Source of the DNA: Paenibacillus_AQ nitricinens
Lineage (GTDB): Bacteria > Bacillota > Bacilli > Paenibacillales > Paenibacillaceae
Assembly (NCBI RefSeq): GCF_052056485.1
Contig: NZ_CP183948.1
Coordinates: 930,001-994,000, forward strand
Length of the DNA: 64,000 nucleotides
Direction: 5' to 3'
Position 1 is the first letter of the stretch; each line of letters begins with the position of its first letter. This document shows positions 28,662-36,989 of the stretch, one piece after another. A program made the translations under genes and the position numbers. Below the pieces are notes generated by a model. The model saw only the letters and a list, made by a program, of their open reading frames with translations. It had not been told where the DNA came from and ran no database searches.

Positions 28662-30119
28662 TTATATACCGTCTGGAACGGATAATCCTAAACCGGAAGC
28701 GATACGCTGTCCCAATTCCGGATCAGCTTTATAGAAATGAACAATTTGGCGAAGTTTAATATCGTTACTTTCAACGGGGGTCATAGCACCTACGATATTT
28801 TGAACAAGACGGATACGCTCTTCTTCACTCAATAAGCGATACAAGTCACCAGGTTGTGTATAGTGATCGTCACTATTATAGGAGACACTGTCGGCATTTC
28901 CAGATACTTCGAAGGGTGAGGTTTTGTATTGTGGTGCTTCTTTAGGTCCACCTAAGCTGTTAGGCTCGTAATAAGCGCCGGATCCGCCATTGTTGCCGAG
29001 TGCCATGCCACCGTCACGTTGATAGTTCTTCACTTCTACTTTTGGACGGTTGATAGGCAGGCTGTTATGGTTAGGACCTACACGGTGACGATGAGCATCG
29101 CCGTAAGCAAACAGTCGACCCTGTAGTAATTTATCAGGAGAAGCTTCAATACCAGGGATGAAAGAGCCAGGAGAGAACGTAACTTGCTCTACTTCCGCGA
29201 AGTAGTTCTCTGGATTGCGATCCAGTACCATGCGGCCAACCTCAATTAATGGATAATCTTTTTGCGACCATACTTTTGTTACATCGAATGGATCAAAGCG
29301 GTACGTCTTCGCATCTTCGATCGGCATTATTTGCACGTAGAGTTTCCACGCAGGGAAATCTCCTTTATCAATAGCATTGAACAAGTCTTCTGTATGATAA
29401 TCTGGGTTCTCCCCAGCTATTTGTGCGGCAAGATCTGGAGCAAGGTTCTTAATGCCTTGTTCTGTTTTGAAATGATATTTCACCCAGACTGCATTTCCTT
29501 CGGCATTTACCCACTTGAAGGTGTGGCTTCCGAACCCATGCATATGTCTCAGCGTAGCTGGAATCCCGCGATCTGACATCAAAATAGTCACCTGATGTAG
29601 AGATTCCGGAGATAAAGACCAGAAGTCCCAAACCGCATTAGGGTTCTTTAAGTGAGTCTGTGGATCACGTTTCTGTGTATGAATAAAATCAGGGAACTTG
29701 ATTGCATCACGAACGAAGAATACAGGTGTATTGTTACCTACGAGATCATAGTTTCCTTCTTCCGTATAAAATTTCACAGCAAAACCACGAGGGTCCCGTA
29801 CAGTATCAGCAGAACCTAGCTCCCCAGCAACCGTAGAGAAACGGATGAACATGGGTGTGCGTTTGCCTACCTCAGATAAAAAATTAGCTTTTGTATATTG
29901 AGTTAAATCCTGAGTGACCTCAAAATACCCATGAGCGCCAGCACCCTTAGCATGAACGACACGTTCAGGAACACGTTCTCTGTTAAAGTGGGCTAATTTT
30001 TCAAGCAGATGGACATCTTGCAGCAAAGTAGGACCACGATCACCGGCTGTCATTGAATTCTGATTGTCGCCTACTGGAGCACCCCAGCTGGTCGTAAGAT
30101 TATTATTATTGGAGCTCAT
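28662..30119 (-). CDS. katA: monofunctional haem catalase
   Basis: This 485-residue enzyme converts hydrogen peroxide to water and oxygen in the cytosol. It is a small-subunit, clade-3-type catalase: catalytic His in ERVVHAKGAGAHGYF (about residue 54), Asn in NTPVFFVRDAIKFPDF (about 127), and haem-ligand Tyr in RLFAYGDAHRHRVG (about 335). I use ATG 30119, nine bases after GAGGTG; a GTG at 30131 overlaps that ribosome site. It is monocistronic, ending at a strong terminator. A PerR site is expected for such genes; only the weak near-palindrome at 30154-30174 is seen. Confidence 0.95.
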   Translation of the reverse strand: MSSNNNNLTTSWGAPVGDNQNSMTAGDRGPTLLQDVHLLEKLAHFNRERVPERVVHAKGAGAHGYFEVTQDLTQYTKANFLSEVGKRTPMFIRFSTVAGELGSADTVRDPRGFAVKFYTEEGNYDLVGNNTPVFFVRDAIKFPDFIHTQKRDPQTHLKNPNAVWDFWSLSPESLHQVTILMSDRGIPATLRHMHGFGSHTFKWVNAEGNAVWVKYHFKTEQGIKNLAPDLAAQIAGENPDYHTEDLFNAIDKGDFPAWKLYVQIMPIEDAKTYRFDPFDVTKVWSQKDYPLIEVGRMVLDRNPENYFAEVEQVTFSPGSFIPGIEASPDKLLQGRLFAYGDAHRHRVGPNHNSLPINRPKVEVKNYQRDGGMALGNNGGSGAYYEPNSLGGPKEAPQYKTSPFEVSGNADSVSYNSDDHYTQPGDLYRLLSEEERIRLVQNIVGAMTPVESNDIKLRQIVHFYKADPELGQRIASGLGLSVPDGI

Positions 30120-30153
30120 TAATAGAATCACCTCGTAAGATTTGATTTTAGAT

Positions 30154-30195
30154 TTAGTATAAGTTCTATATTAATGTTTTTTGGGGAAAATGCAA
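30154..30195 (-). promoter_or_regulatory. katA promoter region with near-palindrome
   Basis: Minus strand: -35 TTGCAT (30195-30190), 16 bp, -10 TAATAT (30173-30168). The A/T-rich near-palindrome TTAGTATAAGTTCTATATTAA (30154-30174) overlaps the -10 and start point, where a peroxide repressor would bind, but it departs from the PerR consensus. Confidence 0.4.
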
Positions 30196-30298
30196 CACTT
30201 TTTGATTAATTGACACATTACAGTATGTGGTAATCGTCGTCCCATTCAGATATATATGATAGATAGAGTGATTAATTACTAAGCAGAGTTAAAAAAGA

Positions 30299-30336
30299 AA
30301 CAGCGCACCTCTACCATCACTGGAGGGTACGCTGTT
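30299..30336 (-). terminator. terminator after the glucan phosphorylase gene
   Basis: AACAGCG (30330-30336 read on minus) pairs with CGCTGTT (30299-30305) around an inner CCTC/GAGG; on the minus strand it is followed by TCTTTTTT. Confidence 0.85.
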
Positions 30337-30369
30337 CTATTTTGATATAGGAATATCCGTTTTCTGTAC

Positions 30370-31986
30370 TTAGTTTTTAATGTACATTCTGTTATAGTAT
30401 TCATCCAGCATTCTTTTGGTGGCAAATTCGGTGCGAGTGGTTTCGATACTCTTCTTCATCATTTGTACCCACTGTTCACGATTCTCATAATAGGTTGGGA
30501 GTACTCGATTCAATAGGGTGTCGTATAGCGCATCACTATCATGCTTATCCAGAACCTCGAAGTCAGTTGTCTCGAAGCCATCTCCAATCTGCCAGCCATT
30601 CTTGCCATCTATACAGGCTTCCGGCCACCAGCCATCTAGAATAGAGCAGTTCAATACGCCGTTCATGGCTGCCTTCATCCCGGAGGTACCACTTGCTTCC
30701 AGTGGTCTACGCGGATTGTTGAGCCAAATATCAGAACCGCGTGTCAGCTGTGCGCCGATAGTCATATCGTAATTTTCCAAGAAGACAACACTCTTCGGAT
30801 ATTTTTTCATCATCGCCACTAAATTGCTGACGATTTTTTTGCCGTTATCATCCAGTGGGTGGGCTTTGCCGGAGAATACAATTTGTATTTTTCCAGACTC
30901 TAGATAAGGCTCAATAATGTCCGGCTGCGAGAAGATCAGGTCACTGCGTTTATACGGAGCAGCTCTGCGTGAGAAGCCAATAAGTAGATTATCAGCATTG
31001 AGGCTAATGCCAGAGCGTTCTTTAATAAAATCAATCAGTTCACCTTTAATTTCCTGATGCACTGCCCATAAATCGCCATTTTCTTCGTAGGCTTGGGTCA
31101 TTCTTTCATCTACCCAGGTAGGCGTATGAATCGCATTAGTAATGCCGATGATATCCGATCTTCCGGCAACCTCTTTCCACATCTTATTGGCTGTATCCGC
31201 ATGAAGCTGAGCCACGGCATTGGATATTCGGGAGAGGCGCAGACCGGCAACCGTCATGTTGAACGGCTCACCACCGATTCGCTCCATCTGATCACGGGTT
31301 AAACCATTAAATGCACTCATGTACTCTAAGCGGTCGAGCGGATGGGTTTCGTTGCCTTCTTTGATTGGGGTATGTGTAGTGAACACAACCTCTTCCCGAG
31401 TAGTTTTCCAAGCTTCCTCAAAGGTGTTGCCTCCGGACATTTTCTCTCGGATTAGCTCGATAGCTGCAAGGGCTGCATGGCCTTCATTGAAATGATAGAC
31501 ATCAATTGGAATGCCTAGCGCACGCATAGCTTTTACTCCACCGATTCCAAGTACGATCTCTTGTGCGATCCGTTCCTCGCCGAACCAGCCGTACAGTTGT
31601 CCAGTAATCCAGGCATCATTATTCTCGGGGATATCCGTATCCAGTAAATACAACGTGCTGTTGCCAAAATAATCAGTCTTCCATACTTTGCACACCACAT
31701 CGGTCTTTCTGACTTTAACGGTTACTTTCACCCCTGTATCTTCAAGAAAATCATAAACATAATTGTGATAGGAGTCGTACGGATTACCATTCGCATCAAT
31801 TTTTTGATCCGTATACCCTTGTTTCCACTTCAGCCCGATAGGGATAATAGGAGCATTGATGTCCTTAGCTCCCTTAATGTAGTCACCGGCGAGAATTCCA
31901 AGCCCTCCGGCATACATTTTAAAATCGGAATGTAACCCGTACTCCATACTGAAATAAGCTACTGTTGGTAATTTTTGTTCGTTCAC
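30370..31986 (-). CDS. glgP: alpha-glucan phosphorylase, short form
   Basis: This cytosolic PLP enzyme splits glucose-1-phosphate from glycogen or maltodextrins. At 538 residues it is the short archaeal/Gram-positive type rather than the 800-residue form. It opens with VAYFSMEYGLHSDFKMYAGGLG (in two adjoining parts), has YHFNEGHAALAA near 172, ITNAIHTPTW near 283, and the PLP-lysine motif EASGTSGMKAAMNG near 438. The start is GTG at 31986 with AGGAGG eight bases upstream. Two CcpA-type sites lie upstream (32050 and 32087). It stands alone, without other glycogen genes. Confidence 0.9.
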   Translation of the reverse strand: MNEQKLPTVAYFSMEYGLHSDFKMYAGGLGILAGDYIKGAKDINAPIIPIGLKWKQGYTDQKIDANGNPYDSYHNYVYDFLEDTGVKVTVKVRKTDVVCKVWKTDYFGNSTLYLLDTDIPENNDAWITGQLYGWFGEERIAQEIVLGIGGVKAMRALGIPIDVYHFNEGHAALAAIELIREKMSGGNTFEEAWKTTREEVVFTTHTPIKEGNETHPLDRLEYMSAFNGLTRDQMERIGGEPFNMTVAGLRLSRISNAVAQLHADTANKMWKEVAGRSDIIGITNAIHTPTWVDERMTQAYEENGDLWAVHQEIKGELIDFIKERSGISLNADNLLIGFSRRAAPYKRSDLIFSQPDIIEPYLESGKIQIVFSGKAHPLDDNGKKIVSNLVAMMKKYPKSVVFLENYDMTIGAQLTRGSDIWLNNPRRPLEASGTSGMKAAMNGVLNCSILDGWWPEACIDGKNGWQIGDGFETTDFEVLDKHDSDALYDTLLNRVLPTYYENREQWVQMMKKSIETTRTEFATKRMLDEYYNRMYIKN

Positions 31987-32049
31987 TTGATAAGCCTCCT
32001 AATCGCGGATTAGATTGAATTGCAGTAAAGCTGCTGGCATTATCTACGA

Positions 32050-32063
32050 TGCAAACGTTTGCT
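32050..32063. promoter_or_regulatory. cre/LacI-type operator 1 upstream of glgP
   Basis: TGCAAACGTTTGCT contains the perfect 12-bp palindrome GCAAACGTTTGC, 64 bp upstream of the glgP start; fits a CcpA or MalR-type LacI regulator. Confidence 0.6.
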
Positions 32064-32086
32064 CAAAAAACAGTCAACAATCGTTG

Positions 32087-32100
32087 TGGAAGCGATTGCA
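32087..32100. promoter_or_regulatory. cre site 2 upstream of glgP
   Basis: TGGAAGCGATTGCA matches the cre pattern TGNAANCGNTNNCA at every fixed position. Its start is 37 bp from that of the first site. Confidence 0.6.
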
Positions 32101-32250
32101 CCATCATTCTAGCACACTTTATCTATAAAAGCATAACGTCTATTTGGTGAAAATAGCCAATTAGGGGTAAAATCAACGGAAGTGATTGATAAAGTGAAGG
32201 GAAGACCCTAAGATAAAGAGATTGAAGAAATAATTACTGGTGGTGTTAAG

Positions 32251-33177
32251 TTGGGTATAGTTGTGATTGGAAGCATAAATATGGATATGGTAGTACGTAC
32301 GAGCCGGGCACCGAATGCAGGAGAAACGCTTATGGGACAAGTATTTGCTCTATCTCCCGGTGGAAAGGGAGCGAATCAAGCCGTTGCCGCAGCACGTCTG
32401 GGTGCTGAGGTTAGTATGATCGGCAGCGTCGGAAAAGATACCTTTGGAAGCGAAATGCTGGAGATTATTAAGCAAGAAGGTATTCATATAGAACATATCT
32501 CAATGAGTGAAACTGAGGCAACAGGTGTAGCTTCAATCGTTATTGAAGAAGATGGAGAGAATCGGATTATCGTTGTACCCGGAGCGAATATTGATCTATT
32601 TGCAGAGGATATACAGGCGTTAGAGGCTGTAATTAGCCAGGCTGAGATGATTGTGATGCAGCTTGAAATGGAACTGGCGATGAGTGAGCATGCTATTGCC
32701 ATTGCACATCGTCATGGAATTCCGGTCATTCTGAATCCGGCACCAGCTAGAGTACTTAAAGACGAGATGCTGGGTCAAGTATCGTATCTGACACCTAATG
32801 AGACGGAAGCGGGAATTTTGACTGGAATGACTGTAGATAGTTTAGAGACTGCTGAGCAGGCAGCCCGTATTTTGCTGCAAAAAGGTGTTAAAAATGTGAT
32901 CGTAACCTTGGGATCTAAAGGCGCACTGATCGTTAATGCTGAAGGCGCTAAGTCAGTTCCTGGATTCCCGGTTAAGGCGATAGACACGGTTGCTGCCGGA
33001 GACTCATTCAATGGGGCATTAGCCCAGCAATTGGTCTTAGGCAAAACGTTGGAGGAGGCAGTGAGCTTCGCTAATGCTGTTGGAGCACTGGCTGTAGGGA
33101 AAGAAGGCGCGATCCCATCGCTTCCGCAATTATCAGAGGTCGAACAGTTTCTAAAACATGTATCGGCAGTAAAATAA
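32251..33177 (+). CDS. rbsK: ribokinase (PfkB family)
   Basis: This 308-residue cytosolic sugar kinase phosphorylates ribose at O5. PfkB signatures are GGKGANQAVAAARLGA near residue 37 and DTVAAGDSFNGALA near 245, with catalytic Asp251; NMD near residue 11 and NPAPA near 161 are typical ribokinase positions. The start is TTG at 32251, behind GGTGGTG. No rbs transporter genes are next to it, so a house-keeping or salvage role is likely. PfkB members overlap in substrate; ribokinase is favoured by the strength of the N-terminal motif. Confidence 0.85.
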   Translation: MGIVVIGSINMDMVVRTSRAPNAGETLMGQVFALSPGGKGANQAVAAARLGAEVSMIGSVGKDTFGSEMLEIIKQEGIHIEHISMSETEATGVASIVIEEDGENRIIVVPGANIDLFAEDIQALEAVISQAEMIVMQLEMELAMSEHAIAIAHRHGIPVILNPAPARVLKDEMLGQVSYLTPNETEAGILTGMTVDSLETAEQAARILLQKGVKNVIVTLGSKGALIVNAEGAKSVPGFPVKAIDTVAAGDSFNGALAQQLVLGKTLEEAVSFANAVGALAVGKEGAIPSLPQLSEVEQFLKHVSAVK

Positions 33178-33221
33178 ACAATACAGAATCTATAACAGAC
33201 GACTGGATAGGGGCTGAAATA

Positions 33222-33986
33222 ATGAGCAGGACAGTAATCGTAAAAAATGTGATCATTGGCGAAGGAATCCCTAAAATATGTGTTCCGTTGATTGGAGCTA
33301 CCTTGTCTGAACTGAAACAGGAAGCCGAATCATTAAAAGAGCTTAGTCCCGATTTAGTAGAGTGGCGGACGGATTTTTTTGATGAAGTTGAAGACGTAGA
33401 GGCGGTCAATTCAGCACTAAAAGAAATCCATTCTGTAATTCCGGAGTTACCGCTGATTTTTACTTTTCGGAGTGCCAAAGAAGGTGGCGAAAAGCAGGTT
33501 AGCAAGGAGTACTACATTGCATTGAATACTGCTGCAGCCGAAAGCGGGCTGGTAGACATAATAGATATTGAATTATTTAATGAGGAACAGGATGTAAAGC
33601 TGCTAGTCGAGACTGCTCATACCCATAATGTGTCTGTCATTATATCCAATCATGATTTTCATGGAACCCCTTCTCAAGAGGAAATCATCTCACGACTATG
33701 TAAAGCACAGGAGCTTGGGGGGGACCTGCCCAAAATTGCCGTGATGCCTAAGGATGCGGGGGATGTACTGACTTTACTAGAAGCTACCCATATGATGAAA
33801 GAACAATATGCAGATCGCCCAATTATAACGATGTCTATGGCTGGAGCTGGGGTAATTAGCCGTCTAGCCGGTGAAATATTCGGTTCAGCGCTTACCTTTG
33901 GAGCGGCACATAAACCATCTGCACCTGGGCAGGTAGCTGTAGTTGAGCTGCGAAAAGTACTGTCACTGCTGCATAGCAGTCTATAG
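33222..33986 (+). CDS. aroD: type I 3-dehydroquinate dehydratase
   Basis: This 254-residue enzyme turns 3-dehydroquinate into 3-dehydroshikimate in the shikimate (or quinate) pathway. Schiff-base Lys at about 171 lies in KIAVMPKDAGD; the assisting His at about 143 lies in IISNHDFHGTP; LVEWRTDFF near 45 holds substrate-binding Glu and Arg. The ATG at 33222 follows AGGGGCTG. It lies 44 nt after ribokinase with no terminator between. Type I enzymes in Gram-positives may be biosynthetic or catabolic; no neighbour decides this. Confidence 0.93.
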   Translation: MSRTVIVKNVIIGEGIPKICVPLIGATLSELKQEAESLKELSPDLVEWRTDFFDEVEDVEAVNSALKEIHSVIPELPLIFTFRSAKEGGEKQVSKEYYIALNTAAAESGLVDIIDIELFNEEQDVKLLVETAHTHNVSVIISNHDFHGTPSQEEIISRLCKAQELGGDLPKIAVMPKDAGDVLTLLEATHMMKEQYADRPIITMSMAGAGVISRLAGEIFGSALTFGAAHKPSAPGQVAVVELRKVLSLLHSSL

Positions 33987-34009
33987 GAGCTATCAACGAG
34001 GTTTCGGAT

Positions 34010-34058
34010 AATAGAAAAAGAGCGGCGACCGGATTTCCGGTGCCGCTCTTTTTCTATT
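34010..34058. terminator. strong bidirectional terminator
   Basis: AATAGAAAAAGAGCGGC / GCCGCTCTTTTTCTATT with inner CCGG/CCGG lies between converging aroD and MerR genes and overlaps the MerR gene stop codon. Confidence 0.92.
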
Positions 34059-34848
34059 ATTTTGTACCCGTGTATACTTGAACGGCATCTCTTAAGAACG
34101 CTGCAAGTCCAGGGCGATGCTTGTCGTAGTACTTGGTAAAACGCTCATCATCAACATACATTTGTGCAACACCGGCATGTGCCTCTTTGGAATAGGAATC
34201 CCAGTAGAAGGAGAGCCACTGGCGGTGCAGATCAGCACTTTTTTGCGCCAATACACTGGCAGGATCTCCATGCTCCATCGCTTGAACAAGGGACTCAAAC
34301 ATTTCCTCCTCAAGCTGCTGTATAACCGCATATTGTCCTTCTGTCATACCTTTAAGCTTCTTGTTGGATTGATCTACAGTGCTGTCCCCGTATTTCTCTC
34401 TAATTTCTTGACCGTATTTCTTCTCGTTGTCTTCTACCAGCTTTTGTTTAAAGCCTTCAAATTTCTCTGCGTCACTCATAGTCATTCTCCCTTCTTGGTG
34501 AGCTAGCGTCTGTTCGACGTTAGCAATGAGTAGATCTAATTGATGTCTCTTTTCAAGCAGCTTGTCATGATGCTCCCGTAGTGCCTTGGCTCCGTCGAAA
34601 GACGGTTCGGTCATAATAGCTTTGATACGTTCCAGACTCAAGCCAAGCTCTCGATAAAATAAAATTTGCTGCAGTAGATCTACTTCGGTGCGGCCATAGA
34701 TACGATACCCCGAGGAGTTGATTCTCGCCGGCTTAAGAATGCCAAACTCGTCGTAGTATCGCAGGGTTCGCGTACTGATTCCAGCTAGCTCAGCGAGCTT
34801 CTGTACTGTGTATTCCGTAGTATCACCTCCCACAAATTCAATGTACAC
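34057..34848 (-). CDS. MerR-family regulator with TipAS-type ligand domain
   Basis: This 263-residue activator has an N-terminal MerR winged helix (TVQKLAELAGISTRTLRYYDE; then GYRIYGRTEVDLLQQILFYRELG in two parts), a long coiled coil near 90-120, and a C-terminal TipAS-like domain (about 150-260) that binds peptide antibiotics in the family (MYVDDERFTKYYDKHRPGLAAFL). The start is unclear. The listed GTG (34848) and another GTG (34833) have no ribosome site, while a near-perfect GGGAGGTGAT lies five bases before an in-frame ACG at 34818, exactly where relatives begin (xEYTVQKLA). Either ACG is used, an ATG has mutated, or a weak GTG works. Its target genes are not apparent. Confidence 0.85.
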   Translation of the reverse strand: MYIEFVGGDTTEYTVQKLAELAGISTRTLRYYDEFGILKPARINSSGYRIYGRTEVDLLQQILFYRELGLSLERIKAIMTEPSFDGAKALREHHDKLLEKRHQLDLLIANVEQTLAHQEGRMTMSDAEKFEGFKQKLVEDNEKKYGQEIREKYGDSTVDQSNKKLKGMTEGQYAVIQQLEEEMFESLVQAMEHGDPASVLAQKSADLHRQWLSFYWDSYSKEAHAGVAQMYVDDERFTKYYDKHRPGLAAFLRDAVQVYTGTK

Positions 34849-34893
34849 CTTTACGTAGCGTGAAGGTCAAATGTTTTTTTAGGGTATCCCAAA

Positions 34894-34937
34894 CAGCGGC
34901 AGTTACCCGCTGAAGATCATTGGGAAGACTGCCGCTG
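34894..34937 (-). terminator. terminator after the exonuclease gene
   Basis: CAGCGGCAGT (34894-34903) / ACTGCCGCTG (34928-34937) with a 24-base loop; on minus it is followed by TTTGGG, a weak T run. Confidence 0.6.
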
Positions 34938-34960
34938 CTATGATTTGCTGATGTTTGAAG

Positions 34961-35713
34961 TTATTTTTGACCCATCTGCGCCGCAAAATAATTCTGTAAT
35001 TCCTCTAATTTCCGAGGATCAGCTAGGGTTGTTTTGTCTGAGAAGTAGTGTTCGAGAACAAGGTCCCAGGTAGGTACTATTTTTTGTGAGTTCATCGCTT
35101 TAATGGCAACTTTGACCGTCTTACGTTCTTTGGCATTAGAAAAGGTATCTACGTAATGCTGTGAGCGCTCAAAATCCAGATCCTTAAACACAGCGCGGAA
35201 AATCTCTGAAGTCATCTTTGCATCATCCAGCGCCCGGTGAGCAGATCCGGAAGGTTCAAGTTCAAATAAAGCCATTGCGCTTTCCACGCTGACATCATTA
35301 CTTAGTCCGCGAGCCCGAAGCACACCCTTCAGTAAATCGAAATACGTTGCGGACATCCAGTAGGAGTCGTCCATCTTGTGCATACGTACATCCTGAATGA
35401 TTCGTTTCATGTCTTCGCCACCCCAAGTAAGCAGCAGCACTCCATCTGTACTTAGATCAAGCCACTCTCTAAAAGCAGTGATGACTTTCGGGAATCGGGG
35501 TGCGATGTCGATTTCCTCTTGGGGAATACCGGTTTTTTTCTTAATAAAAGAATTAAGGGTGGAGAAATATATGGGTTTGATCAAGGAAGAAAATTCATCC
35601 TTATACTGCAATGAAGAGTCTAACCGGACGGCTCCAATCTCAATGACCTCCATAGGGTGCTCGCTGGCAAACTTACGGCCGTTGAATTCGATGTCCAGAA
35701 TAATATAATCCAC
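34961..35713 (-). CDS. DEDDh 3'-5' exonuclease (DnaQ/ERI-1/KapD-like)
   Basis: This 250-residue nuclease has acidic catalytic residues in IILDIEFN (residues 4-11), a middle Asp region LTWGGEDMKRI (about 107), and HRALDDAKMT (about 172), the Exo III motif of the DEDDh group. The N-terminal layout resembles KapD/ERI-1-like exonucleases. I start at GTG 35713, nine bases after GGAGG; the ATG at 35734 lies upstream of that ribosome site. The C-terminal tail (about 190-250) is unrecognised. It is monocistronic. Confidence 0.82.
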   Translation of the reverse strand: MDYIILDIEFNGRKFASEHPMEVIEIGAVRLDSSLQYKDEFSSLIKPIYFSTLNSFIKKKTGIPQEEIDIAPRFPKVITAFREWLDLSTDGVLLLTWGGEDMKRIIQDVRMHKMDDSYWMSATYFDLLKGVLRARGLSNDVSVESAMALFELEPSGSAHRALDDAKMTSEIFRAVFKDLDFERSQHYVDTFSNAKERKTVKVAIKAMNSQKIVPTWDLVLEHYFSDKTTLADPRKLEELQNYFAAQMGQK

Positions 35714-35828
35714 AGGTACTTGCCTCCGTTCCATGACTGACGCTGTAGTGCTTAATACGTCGACTACTCTATTTTAACAAAAAAAGCGATGTAATGGGGA
35801 GTATGGGAACAAGCTAATATTGGAACAT

Positions 35829-35861
35829 AAAAAAAGAACCTGCACAATGCGGGTTCTTTTT
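35829..35861. terminator. bidirectional terminator
   Basis: AAAAAGAACCtGC / GCgGGTTCTTTTT with loop ACAAT. On minus it ends the phosphoesterase gene. Confidence 0.88.
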
Positions 35862-35907
35862 ATCACTATAATGAGCAAATAAGAGTGCAGAAAATGAAGG
35901 AAGGCGA

Positions 35908-36876
35908 TTAATACTCTGGAGTGGCATCAGGTTCAGGTTGATGAACGGGTTGTTCCAGTAGAACGGATCCGTCTTCAAGTCGAATCCAGGTATTAAAGTC
36001 TTGGGTGCCTTGGGTCAGTTTGATGACGCGTGCGCCCCGCATAAAGCCTTCTTTTCCATAAGTATTGTAGCCGGTAGCACGGCCATAGGAAAGACGTATG
36101 CCATACAGGCTGCCCGTAAAATCGTTAACATGGTCATGCCCGCAAAAAGTGCCCAGCACATCACCCATTTCAAGTAAAGCGGTGAACAATCCCGAGTTAA
36201 CATGTGGTGAGCATACACGCTCGTTCTTATGTCCATGACAAACTTGTGTGAACCATACTTCCCGGTATTCAGGAATTGGGATATGAAAGAAAGCTAATGC
36301 AGGTAGTCTGTCTTCCGCAGTCTTTGGATTTAGCCGATCTGATTCAGCTGTCAGCCAATTGATCTGACTCCGGCTAACCCAATTGTAGCCAGGGATATGC
36401 TCGATCTCAGAGTAGCTGCCCGAGTCAATAAAATAAAGGACTGCAGCCGCTTGGCCATCCTGATCTTTAATTTCAAGTGAGTAATTCCCTGAACCCTCGA
36501 GATCCTCTGGGCCGGCTTTGGCCAGGCAGTGGGGATGCTCCAAGGCAATCTGCATCAGTTCATTGCGGGAAATCAGGGTTTCTGTATCATGGTTGCCAAA
36601 TACGAAGGCCCAAGGAGTTCCCGTTTTCTCCACAGCAGCAACAGCATCCCGAAAAGCTTGGGCGGGGTCTTCACAGGCCTTTTCACCAGGTGATACAGGG
36701 CCGGTGTAAATTAGATCGCCCGTGAAAACTACAAGATCAGGTTGTTCCGCTTCCAGAACGCGTTCCATCAGTTCCCGGGTACGCTGATCTTCGGCTCTTC
36801 CATCCATCCAGTGAAGATCAGTGAACTGTACAATTTTCAAAGTTCCATCTTGCTGAAATGATAAGCTGTGTCTCAT
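35908..36876 (-). CDS. calcineurin-like metallophosphoesterase
   Basis: This 322-residue cytosolic phosphoesterase has the five metal-binding blocks in order: FTDLHW (about 18; D/H), FTGDLIY (about 53), VFGNHDTE (about 95), FFHIPIPEY (about 200) and FCGHDHVNDF (about 245). There is no signal peptide. It resembles the purple-acid/PHO29-like group (YxxR-free, DUF4073-less) rather than nucleases. It may hydrolyse phosphodiesters or monoesters; substrate unknown. The ATG at 36876 follows AAGGGAGAT. It stands alone in front of the GH3 gene on the same strand, 113 nt away. Confidence 0.85.
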   Translation of the reverse strand: MRHSLSFQQDGTLKIVQFTDLHWMDGRAEDQRTRELMERVLEAEQPDLVVFTGDLIYTGPVSPGEKACEDPAQAFRDAVAAVEKTGTPWAFVFGNHDTETLISRNELMQIALEHPHCLAKAGPEDLEGSGNYSLEIKDQDGQAAAVLYFIDSGSYSEIEHIPGYNWVSRSQINWLTAESDRLNPKTAEDRLPALAFFHIPIPEYREVWFTQVCHGHKNERVCSPHVNSGLFTALLEMGDVLGTFCGHDHVNDFTGSLYGIRLSYGRATGYNTYGKEGFMRGARVIKLTQGTQDFNTWIRLEDGSVLLEQPVHQPEPDATPEY

Positions 36877-36989
36877 TGGGGTATCTCCCTTACTGTCTGA
36901 TATTGAATTCTAAGCTCCGGAAGCGTGAGCCGCTTATGCGACATCAAGCCGGGTGAGGGCTGACACTATCAGCTATGTAGCCATAGACG

